DNA from: Terana coerulea
Taxonomy: Eukaryota; Basidiomycota; Agaricomycetes; Polyporales; Phanerochaetaceae
DNA: 60,758 nucleotides
Direction of reading: 5' to 3'
NCBI GenBank assembly: GCA_024811115.1
Contig: JAKOGH010000767.1
Coordinates: 1 to 60,758, forward strand
Below the pieces are notes generated by a model, which saw only the letters and a list, made by a program, of their open reading frames with translations, was not told the origin of the DNA and made no database searches. Shown piece after piece: positions 35,205 to 44,149 of the stretch (position 1 is the first letter of the stretch; every line of letters starts with the position of its first letter). The position numbers were made by a program, and so were the translations under genes.

Positions 35205-36366
35205 ATGAGCTCAATCGACTTGAGAAACAACCCAAGACTCCTCTACACGACGACCTCCGAGTTTTTCGTTGACCAGCCACAGCCAGCCTCTGAGCAAGCA
35301 GAGCCGCGATACTCGCGAATCTTACCGCTGCGGGTAGGCCTGCTTCTATTTGCCTCCTCGATCTCTATACTAATCTCCTGGTTTTCGTTCATAGCCTGGA
35401 GACCGCGCGAGAATCCGCTGCTTCCAGCTGCCAAGCGCGTATGAACAGGAGGTCGACGCGACCGTGCAGGCTGTTGAAGATGTTTCGCTCGGGGTAAGCT
35501 CCTCCATAGGGCCACGATGCTCCAAAATGCTGATACGGCTTGTCATTAGGGTGACCACACCGAAATCCGATACAGGGTCGTCTACCACCTTACGCATGGA
35601 GGTCCTGTACAGAGCACCTACGTCTACCCGAGGTACTACGAGATCAACGCTCCATTTGCAGATGGGTACAAGCCACCGCAGCAGTGGAGTATGGAAGTTT
35701 TCAAAGAGATGGCCCGTGAGGTACATCATGCATCACTTGCACCGTAGATCGCGCAGTCGCTGATGCTTTGCGCTGTTGCAGAGGATGTACCTCGCGCTAG
35801 TGGTTACCACCTTGGAAAGTGATAGACGCAAAAACACCGAGCCAGTCTGGTTCCCATGTCTTCTGGACGTAAGCCATTGCTTAGGTTGTGCCGCCTCCTA
35901 CTTGCACGTAACTGAAAATGTCCCGCAGAAAATCACCAAAACTGAGCAAGATGATCTCTCGGACGTCTACCACGTGCGGTTCTTTCACCTTTTCGGAGGC
36001 CTCGACAGCGTCATTCCCGTGCGTATTGCGGTGAGCATTACGCATCTGCCTAAGATGAGACTAGCTTCGCAAACGAGCGCGCATCGCCTTGCCGGAGGGT
36101 ACTTTGTGCGCGCGCCCACAGAGACCGACATTCAGGCCGACATACACAAATGGTGGGAGTTTCCCGGATGCCCAACACTGCAAAAGTGGGCCGACTACAC
36201 CAAGATTGCTGGCAGGAGATTCACGGACGCGGAGTGGGCTTGCCGCCAGTACTGGGCCAGTTGCATGCCTAGGTACTCGTGCGACTGCACCAACACACAG
36301 AACGCTTGCTACCAGCACGACGGGGCCATAATCTGCACGAATAGACGTTACCGCCCTGGCTATTAG
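35205..36366 (+). CDS. Orphan protein with Cys-rich C-terminus
   Basis: No recognised family. About 305 residues over four exons. Exon 1 (35205-35333) encodes MSSIDLRNNPRLLYTTTSEF and an acidic region. A 61-nt intron (35334-35394, GTAGGC donor, ACTAATC branch, CATAG acceptor) joins it to PSAYEQEVDATVQAVEDVSL. Next come HTEIRYRVVYHLTHGGPVQS, YYEINAPFADGYKPPQQWSM, an intron, MYLALVVTTLESDRRKNTEP, an intron, DLSDVYHVRFFHLFGGLDSV, and a C-terminal region with Trp pairs (HKWWEFPGC, KWADYTKIAGRR). The end has seven Cys in about 40 residues (CRQYWASCMPRYSCDCTN, NACYQHDGAIICTN). If the first intron is retained, its sequence would encode a membrane-like helix but then run into a stop, so a membrane-anchored form is unlikely. 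Flanked by a TATA box and with consistent splicing, it looks like a real gene. Confidence 0.65.
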
Positions 36367-36877
36367 GAGATCTGCGACTGGACTATGTGATGGAAGACAT
36401 CGACCCCGATGGTTCTTTCTTGCCGGCTCTTGCGCTTCGAGACATACATGTATATTATACCGCTTGTACATATGTAACGATAATTCACGCTATGAAAGCA
36501 CGGCAGCATATCGGTCTACGCGAGAAATAAGTCAGTTCGTTGTAATCTATGTAGTTAGTAGTAGATCTCGCAAACCTCCTATAAACTAAGATAGGACATC
36601 GAAAGAACTGGATGACCGGCTTATGATTTATTTTCAGATCAACAGGTGTTGGATTGGAGTAACGCACGTAGCGTCGAATCTCGGGTGTGGTATGGTAATG
36701 AAGGGTATATACAGGTGATGCGAAGAAATGCGATTGAAAATGATGTGGTAAGTCCGCAAAAGCATCACAGATTGAGTATCCGCACTGCGGAGATTGGGTA
36801 TGAGGGTTTGTCACGGGCAATGATTATCTAGCGCGGTGTCAGTTGACTGTCCGGTGCCACACACTTCGCCGCGCGAC
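36367..36877. other. Convergent intergenic region
   Basis: Spacer between the orphan gene and the first 4HB-family gene; AT-richer than its surroundings, nothing recognised. Confidence 0.35.
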
Positions 36878-38339
36878 TCACCATGCTGACAAGGGCTTAT
36901 TACAATCAAGGTAGAGCTGAAGCAGCCCTGGGCGGTATTCGAGTATGAGTATTGGTGGGAAGGTTTCAGGGTTCGCTATATGGCTTGGTCCAGTGGTGTT
37001 TGGTAGTGTTATTTCGACGGCGAAATGGCGAGATTGCCTGTGCCCAGAGGGTCAGAAATCCCGTTGGACAAACAGTCCCATACGATCACTCACTCACCTG
37101 GTGATGTATGCGCCGGTCGCATTCGGCCATAAGTTCATAATGTCGCGAACCACGAGAACCTCTATAGTAGTCTTCACCAAGGTGGTAGGGTGGGATTCTC
37201 GACGCCCAAGTTCTGCCGCGAGCTCTTCTGCGGAGTGAGCCCATCGCATGTGTCGGGCCGCGGGTGACACCCTAGATGTATTTAGTGAGCATGTGTAAGA
37301 ATCGTAGAAGAGAAGACACAGACAATCTTAACAGCCTAATGCGTGGTTAAGGGAGAAATTGACTTGTAAGTAATGGGGGCGATGCATACTCGGGAACGGA
37401 TAGATTTAATGTACTCTGAGAATTTTCAGGAACGGTAGTCTGGTATGAGGGCACGGTTTACGTACCGGAGAGGTGCGCTCAGGCATAATGGGGAGCTCTT
37501 GGATCACTCTCTCAGCAATTCGTCGCCCCATCTCTTCCGTGTGATACTCCAACGTTTCTGAAATCGCCTGCGTAACCGTGACGTCGTGTATGTTGAGGAA
37601 TAAGGAGGGCCGAGCATAGAGAACGGAGTAGATATACCGTAGTGGAAGAGTTAATCGCTTGGACGCCGTGCGAGAGGGACCGCATTTCATGATGGTGACT
37701 AATGAGGCCATGGAACTGTGCACAATATTGAGCTGCGGTTAGGAGGTCGAATGGAATAAGGAGACTTACCTGGAATGTTCTCAAACCCGTTACAAGATTC
37801 TCCTTGGCCTCCTCGATGCTTTTGCGGTCCCATTTTGCATTCACAAAACGCGTTATCCAGCAACGGCGCACGCTGAGGTGTTGCAACGCTTCGACGATGG
37901 CTTCCAGTTCACTAGTACTCCAATGAGTTGTCAGCAGATGCAGCAATCTGGGGATGACCTACACTCTGAACAAATCTAAGCTCCTCCGGAAAGTGTTGCT
38001 GACCGCTGTCGGGCCCGTAGCTTGCAACGCAGAGGCTATCGCGGCTGTGTAGCTGTGCACCTGTTGGAGCAAGCCCGCTAAGTCCGTACAATTCGAGTTA
38101 ACCATCTAACCAAGGGCGATGCCAGTCGTAAGATTTTGGGCTTGTGAGTGGTGTATTAGGACACTTACTCGAGCCAGAATGACAATTTGACTGATCAAGT
38201 CCGCAACGGTTTTGAGAAGCGGGATGCTCAAAGGGCCATCGCCAAGAGTGGCTAGGACGGATGTGACGGCCATGAGGGCGTTCAACATCTTGTCTGTACG
38301 GTGCCGCCTAGCCACGTTACGCTGGGTACGGTGCCGCAT
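36878..38339 (-). CDS. MLKL/HeLo-like helical-bundle protein, lectin-less form (copy 4)
   Basis: Member of the local helical-bundle family, without lectin domains. The start at 38339 matches the equivalent start of the copy at 41846. The N-terminal bundle reads LNALMAVTSVLATLGDGPLS, IPLLKTVADLISQIVILAR, then (after an intron) TDLAGLLQQVHSYTAAIASA, VSNTFRRSLDLFR, ELEAIVEALQHLSV, and RFVNAKWDRKSIEEAKENLV followed by the FQ that also ends this block in the lectin forms. Next come FHGLISHHHEMRSLSHGVQ and TQAISETLEYHTEEMGRRIA. The C-terminus has WAHSAEELAAELGRRESHPT, LVKTTIEVLVVRDIMNLWP, then FAVEITLPNTTGPSHIA to a stop at 36878. All phases fit and no frame break was found, so this copy looks intact. 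The executor-like role is inferred from the fold pattern only. There is no signal peptide. Confidence 0.6.
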
Positions 38340-38599
38340 GAAGACGGGTAAAGTGAATGGTGGAGCGATTAAGCGGGCTAGGGCTCCCAGAGGATGGTAG
38401 TGGGTGCGAGGGAGCGACTGCGCCGGGGAGGCGAGGCATGAAAGGAGTCCAGATTTAAGTACAATCGACGCTGCCCAGAGAAGTATAATCTCTGAGAAGA
38501 CATGAGCCTCGTGCCAGAGCCTGCTGGGCAGCGAATGACATGGCTGCGGCGTGGTGTGCAACCAGAAGAGCTTGAAAGTGGCCCGTGCCGCCACGTCGG

Positions 38600-39640
38600 T
38601 GGGCCTAGGACATGGGTTGCGGTGAGAGGAAACCTCGGCGGGGATAGCAGAGCCGACGATGCTGAGGAATGAGTGAACGAGTCTCGCAGGTCGCTTCCAG
38701 ATACGTCCTCGGGACCATCACTCCTCTAAAAATAAAGGTGTAAGCTGTGAAGCGTGGAAGTAACAGTGACGCTCACGGACCGTTCATCTATCCAATCCTA
38801 CTCATCATCTTCCCACGGCCGACGTACACCTTCACAAACTTGAGCACTCGTCCAACTTGAGAACAAGGCAGCGAAGTTGACTGACAGTCCGCGCCGTTCA
38901 TTGAGCAACCGCAGCAGGCCTGTATTCCCAAGCAAGGGCTGTGCGTACCATCCCTCGGTGTGCACGACTGCGCCATGCGATTTGCACGCACAATCTTCTG
39001 GGGGAAAGCTTGCGCAGCTTCCACACGGGGAAGTGCCAGCGAGGGGAATTGGTCTGACACTGGTCTTAGTCCCACATGAGCGATGAAGAGAAGTTAAAAT
39101 ACACATACCTTGGAGTGTCCTGTGCCAGTGAACGTACTGGCGGGCAATGACAGCAGCATGGGACCTGGTACGCGGCATCAGGCCGCGATGCAAGGAAAAG
39201 GTTGAGAGGAAGAAGGAGTGAGCGGAGGAAGGGAAGAAAGGATGAAGAGTCCCAGACGCCATATATACGAGTCGGCATTCTCATTGCAGTTTACCGCCCG
39301 CATAGCTTTCAATGCAGACCGACCTTTCCAGAAAGCGTTGATACCGCACAATTTGTCATGGCTTCTTCACGATAGGACATTGTATTCATTGAACCATGTT
39401 CCAATGCCCTGTTGACCTGTCGATGGAACCGTACGTGACAAGCTGCGACGGAGAGCGGCAGAGAGCGTGGTGGCGGGGTACAAAGCGGCGAGACGCCCGC
39501 AAGAGCAATGTGAAAAGACGCCGACACCTGTTTACCGACTCCCATCATCCACCCATTCTGCGCCCTGCATTATAGAACTCATAATCTCAGCAACACAAAC
39601 GCGGCGTATAATTCGCAATGTACGACACATGTAACCGGCA
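38600..39640. repeat. Segmental duplication, copy A (intergenic part)
   Basis: Matches 43020-44090 at many positions, including the shared blocks GCTCACGGACCGTTCAT, AACTTGAGAACAAGG, GGGCTGTGCGTACCAT, the TATA region near 39261 and the stretch leading to the relic at 39687. A third partial copy of the first block (GGACCGTTCAT...CATCTTCCCACG) is at about 42185-42300. The duplicated DNA lies between the divergent 4HB genes and so includes their promoters. Confidence 0.7.
38798..39159 (-). CDS. Small putative secreted protein (copy A)
   Basis: A two-exon model. The first exon starts at 39159 and encodes a short leader (MLLSLPASTFTGTGHSK) ending at a GTATGT donor. The second exon contains a Cys cluster (SPCGSCASFPPEDCACKS) and ends at 38798. 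An ATATATA at 39261-39267 sits about 100 bp upstream on this strand. The equivalent position in the duplicated copy (43627) encodes a better signal peptide, and the donor site is conserved. The leader here is weak and another frame of exon 2 is also Cys-rich, so this may be a decayed gene. Confidence 0.35.
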
Positions 39641-39686
39641 GACTTGCGCTTCACGACTATCCTGCTACTTCCTAAGTCCTTGCGAT

Positions 39687-40035
39687 ATGCGGCTGCTCGG
39701 CGGCCGTCCCGTAGCCGTCGGTTCGACAAAGCCATCGCCTGGATTCCCGTCCGTTCAGGATGCCACCAAATCTTTCGGAGGGTCGGAAGAATGTCTCATA
39801 TCGACACTGGAGAACGTTCTTGAAGCGGTAGATACCTTGCTGTGCGTCGAGTGCGTCGCGACTCGGAGTTCAAGTTTGCAGTTGCATCTTCGATGTGGGC
39901 TCTGCATTAACGCTACGTAGGAGGTGTAGGCACTGTTTGCTAATGATGAAGACCTACGTAAGCTCGGCATACGGGCCAAGGATATCATTCTACGAAGTTG
40001 AGGCCTCAAGAAGCTTCATACTCCTGCATTCGACA
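39687..40035 (+). pseudogene. Relic of a lectin-form 4HB gene (copy 6)
   Basis: Aligns with the first two exons of the gene at 44150: RPVAVGSTKPSPGFPSVQDA then VLEAVDTLLCVE, with a 21-bp deletion between STL and the VLEAVDTL block and a corrupted exon-1 end. The second exon survives as DEDLRKLGIRAKDIIL before a stop. Nothing corresponding to the lectin part follows. It sits head to head with the lectin-less gene at 36878-38339, exactly as the gene at 44150 does with its partner. Confidence 0.75.
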
Positions 40036-40410
40036 CGGAATGCTCTGAAGCTGAAGGCTTAGTGCATCGGCCCTCGACGTGCTCAGACGGGACCCCTACG
40101 ATACTGGACGGCCGGCGGCATATCGGACTCAGAAGTACAATGGGTATTTCATTTGAACAGGGTGTGTAGAGTGTTAGAAACATCGAATGTGGGTATCATA
40201 TGCGGGGTATGTACAGGTGATGATGGGGATTAAATGAAGTGGTAATGTGGAGTTGTGCGAGAACGTTCGAAGAGTAGTCCTCCCGCACAGCGAGGGACGC
40301 ACGGGCTCATGGGTTGCCCTACGCAAATCAAATCTGGGACAGAGTCAGCAATACGCCCAACAGCTATACATCGCACAGTATAACGCACCGTACTAGTCGT
40401 AAGAATCATA
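40036..40410. other. Short spacer
   Basis: No coding signal recognised between the relic and the 3' end of the next 4HB gene. Confidence 0.35.
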
Positions 40411-41846
40411 TCAATTGAGGAAATGTGCCAGCTGATCCGAATCGAACCCAACAATAAACATCGGTGGCGCTGTTGCTAGATGCGCGAGACGACTTGGACC
40501 CGGAACATTGGGCAGTATGATCTCGACGGCGAAATATTCGTCTTTTCTGCGGGTGATAGATGAGATAAACTGCTCGATGTTCAACATAGTTAGAGACTTA
40601 CCTCCTGATGTTTACACTTGTCGCGTGGGCGCAAGATTTAATGATCCTCTTGCTCACGAGGATCTCGACCTTAGTCTTCACAAAATTGGTAGAATATGAT
40701 TCGCGTCGGCCGATCTCGTTCGCGAGATCAGTCGCCGACGGCTCCCACCGTGCTGAGCGGGCCGCAGGCGATAACCTAGAATAAACGATTTGCATGGTGT
40801 TCGTGGGTATAGGAATAAAACACTGACTCCTTTAATAAACTGTAGCGTAGTCAGCAAAAACAACAGGCTAGTCAATAACATGAACAAATGCATACGCAAG
40901 CACAGATCCGGCGAATTGCCGCTAAGATTCATCAGTGACATCGCGGCTCGAGATATTGAGAGCTTCACATACCGAAGCGTTAGGATCAAATATATCAGGA
41001 AGCTCTTGCAGAAGTCTACCCATAATGTTTCTCCCAATCTCTTCTGTATGAGATTCAATGGATTCTGGAATGCTCTGCGCCAACGTGATGCGGTCGAGGT
41101 TGAGGGGCAAGAAATATTAAATGGAAAGACGGAGGTATGCGCACCGAAGTAGAGGAGTGTATAGCACGGATCTCATGAGAGACCCACTGAAGGGCGTGAT
41201 GATTGCTAATTGCACCATGAAGCTTGAAAGACGATGAGTGCAGGTCAGTGGCACGTTGAGGAGTTACTTGTACCTGGAACACCTCGAACGCTTGTGCTAG
41301 GCTCTCCTTCGCTTCACTGATGATCTTGCGGTCGCGTTTTGCGTTTATGAAGCGCACTACCCAGCGCCTCCTGGTAGCGACGGGACGTAACGTTTCAACA
41401 ACGGCTTCGAGCTCACTTCGATGGTAATAGGTGAGTGATCGGTCAGAGCTACAGAGAAGCCACGTACTCTTTGAAAGATTCCAGACATCTACGAAAGGTG
41501 TCGCTGACCGCTGTAGCTCCCGGAAGCTTGCAGGGCAGATACTATTGCAAACGTGTGATTGCGGGTTTGTTGGAGAAGCCCAGCCAATTCCCTCTGGTTT
41601 GAGCTGGCCATCTAATCGTCGTGTTACATCCCGTCAGAGTCGTCAAAGAGTAACATAGAGGAGATGAACAACTCACTTGAGCTAACTTCACCATCTGGTT
41701 CACTAGATCCGCAACGGTCTTTAGGAGCGGAACATTCAGGGACCATCACCGAGTGTGCTCAAGGTGGATGAAATGATGTCGAGAGCGTGTAGAGTGTTCT
41801 CTGTACGCCGCTCGCTGGCGGTTCTCCGCTGAGTAGAGTGATGCAT
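40411..41846 (-). CDS. MLKL/HeLo-like helical-bundle protein, lectin-less form (copy 5), two frame breaks
   Basis: Paralogue of the gene at 36878-38339 with the same exon plan. The start at 41846 gives MHHSTQRRTASERRTENTLH and LDIISSTLSTLGDGP. The bundle continues with LLKTVADLVNQMVKLAQ, QRELAGLLQQTRNHTFAIVS, FRRCLESFK, ELEAVVETLRPVATRRRWVV and RFINAKRDRKIISEAKESLA. Later come LHGAISNHHALQWVSHEIRA, AQSIPESIESHTEEIGRNIM, RWEPSATDLANEIGRRESYS, FVKTKVEILVSKRIIK, and FAVEIILPNVPGPSRLAHLA to a stop at 40411. Two single-base changes break it: one base missing in the GGG at 41739-41741 and one extra in the CCC at 41519-41521. Without these it would be a normal paralogue. It is the head-to-head partner of the lectin gene at 44150. 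Confidence 0.55.
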
Positions 41847-43440
41847 CGGGAGGTTCGGCGAGACAAGGCTCCAAGTGAAATCGTGGTAAGCGGGAGGGCG
41901 TCGTCGAGGCGTCGGTGGAGCGAGCGTGCGGCTTAAGTAAAGTCGGGGAGCCCCGACAGCATGGCTCTTGAAGACATGCCCCTCGTGCCCGTCCTTGCGA
42001 ACCAGTATAAGGCGCAACTGCGATGCAGGAGGCAACGACATGAAGGTCGCCAGTGAACGGCTGCCGGAGGGCGGCGGAGAAACGAAGTGTCATACCTCTA
42101 CGCACTACGTGAGGGAGCCACGGAGCACGCTGCAGTGCCGACGGTCCTCAGAGAAGCACGATCGAGTCCTCCGGAGAGTCCCAGGGACCATCAGTGCTGC
42201 GTTAACCTTAAAGAACAAGGTTGCTGTCTATACGCCGAAGAATTACCATGAGGCTCCCGGACCGTTCATTTATCCAATCCGGCTCACCATCTTCCCACGA
42301 CATTGGTGGGCGAAAAGGTTTCGTCTGCGGATTTGAGGTGTCGTCCTACCTGAGGAGAAGGCAGCCAGGTTCAACCATAGCCTGGAGAATATTTGTCAAG
42401 CAACCGCAGTAAATATTGGTAAGTGCACGCGATGCGTACCTGTGTCTCGTCTTCGATAGGTGGGTCAGGAGTTCTACTAGCACAGCCATCCAGGCTCCAG
42501 CGTCTGCGCGGGCGGCATTCGTGTGGTTAACGGGACGAGATGGATTCTCAAGGGGTATACCATGACCTATACGAGTATGTGTCAGTCATGTATGACCGTC
42601 AGGGAAACATGCAATTGAAATACTAGCTTTGCGCTCCATGAGCTGTAACAGGATAAAACCATTCGATTTTTTGCGTCTCAGGTTATAGCCATGGCGGAAG
42701 GCCAGAGAGTGACATGGTCAAGATTCAGGATGGCTGAAATGTCATGAAATGTGAACTGAGAAGTATTTATGAGTATGCAATCGCCTTACTACCGCTCGCA
42801 CAGCATTCAATGAAGACAGACCTGTTTGGCAAGCGTTGTCATTGTCCTAACCGGCATTATTCACGTTGTGTTCTTGTCTGAGGTGACGATGCAAAATACA
42901 AGATTGACCCAGGACCATGAAATTGCTGGAGGCTTGGAACGAAACTTTTGGCGCAGACCGTCTGCTCGAACACGGCGATGTCACCCAAAAAGCTGGGAAT
43001 AGGACCTGCGCACCCGATAGTGCATGACACGACGGGGGCGTGGCAGTGGGAGTGTGGCAGTGGGCGACCAAGTCGGCCGTACCGCTAAGTCGGTAAGTCT
43101 GAGAGAGGGAACCTCGGCGGGAACAGTAGTGCCGATGGTGCTGAGGGAGTGCATGAACGTGTCTTGGAGGTACGGCCTCAGCACCATCGCTACGCTAAAA
43201 ATAAGGATGTAAGCTGCGCAGCGAAGGAATCACTGTAACGCTCACGGACCGTTCATTCCTACTCATCATATTCCCACGGCCGATGGCCGCGGTCACAAAC
43301 TTGAGCCCTCATCCAACTTGAGAACAAGGTAGCGAAGTTGCCTGACAGTCCGCGCCGTTCGTTTAGCAACCACAGCTAGTATTGTTGAACAAGGGCTGTG
43401 CGTACCATTCCTCGACGGGCACAAGGGTCTGCCATGAGGT
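41847..43440. other. Intergenic with a third partial repeat copy
   Basis: Upstream DNA of the 41846 gene. About 42185-42300 resembles 38700-38820 and 43170-43280 (GGACCGTTCAT then TTCCCACG), so part of the shared upstream DNA is present twice on this side. No gene recognised. Confidence 0.45.
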
Positions 43441-44090
43441 TTACATGTGCAGTCCTTCAGGGAACAGCCTGCATAACTTCCCCGCAGCAGCAGCAACAGC
43501 GAGGAGAATGACTCTGACACGGGTCTTAGTCCACATGAGCAGCGATGAGAAGAAAAACAGATACCTTGGAGCGTTCTGCGCTAGCAAACGCACTGGCGAG
43601 GAATGGCAGCACCATGAGACCTGGCATGCAGCCTCGGGCAACAATGCGAGTAAGGGAAAGCCGCAGGGCGTAAGGAGAGGGCGGAAGATGGGAACGAGGG
43701 TTGAAGAGTCCCAGACACTATATATATGAGTCGGCATCCTCATTGCAATTTACTCCGCCCGCACAGCTTTCAATGAAGACTGACCTTTCTGGGAAGCGTT
43801 GATACTCTTCCAGTTTGTCATAGCTTCCTCATGAGAAGACGTTGTATTCGTTGGCCCATGTTCCATCGTCCTGTTCGCCGGCTGATGCAATCGTGCACAA
43901 CGAGCAGCCACAGAGAGCGTGGTGGCGTGGTGCAAAGTGGTGAGCGCTTGAGCGCCTACAAAGGCCCGCAAAAGCAATGCGACAAGACGCCGACGCGTGT
44001 TTACCGACTCCCACCATCCGCCTATTTTGCACCTGCATCATGAACCTTACAGCCTCGGTAACACAAACGCTGCTAATTCGCAATGTCGAT
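43020..44090. repeat. Segmental duplication, copy B (intergenic part)
   Basis: Counterpart of 38600-39640; see that entry for the shared blocks. Its downstream edge leads directly into the first exon of the lectin gene at 44150, as copy A leads into the relic at 39687. Confidence 0.7.
43441..43627 (-). pseudogene. Small putative secreted protein (copy B), decayed
   Basis: The first exon, from 43627, encodes a good signal peptide (MPGLMVLPFLASAFASAERS) up to a GTATCT donor. A TATATATAG lies about 95 bp upstream on this strand (43718-43727). The in-phase continuation stops early at 43441. A different frame of the same stretch contains the Cys cluster GCSLKDCTCKPHG that aligns with the one in copy A, so a frame break has probably disabled this copy. 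Confidence 0.35.
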
Positions 44091-44149
44091 AAATGTAATC
44101 GACCGACCTGCGCTTCACGATCATCCTGCCACCACCAAGTCCTTGCGGC

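Noticed and set aside
35334..35394. Transmembrane segment in the orphan protein
   Set aside because: It coincides with a canonical intron (GTAGGC, ACTAATC, CATAG), and reading through it ends in an early stop.
40440..40460. tRNA B-box-like GGTTCGATTC on the minus strand
   Set aside because: No A box or cloverleaf around it; the sequence is the coding stretch VGFDSDQ of the 40411-41846 gene.
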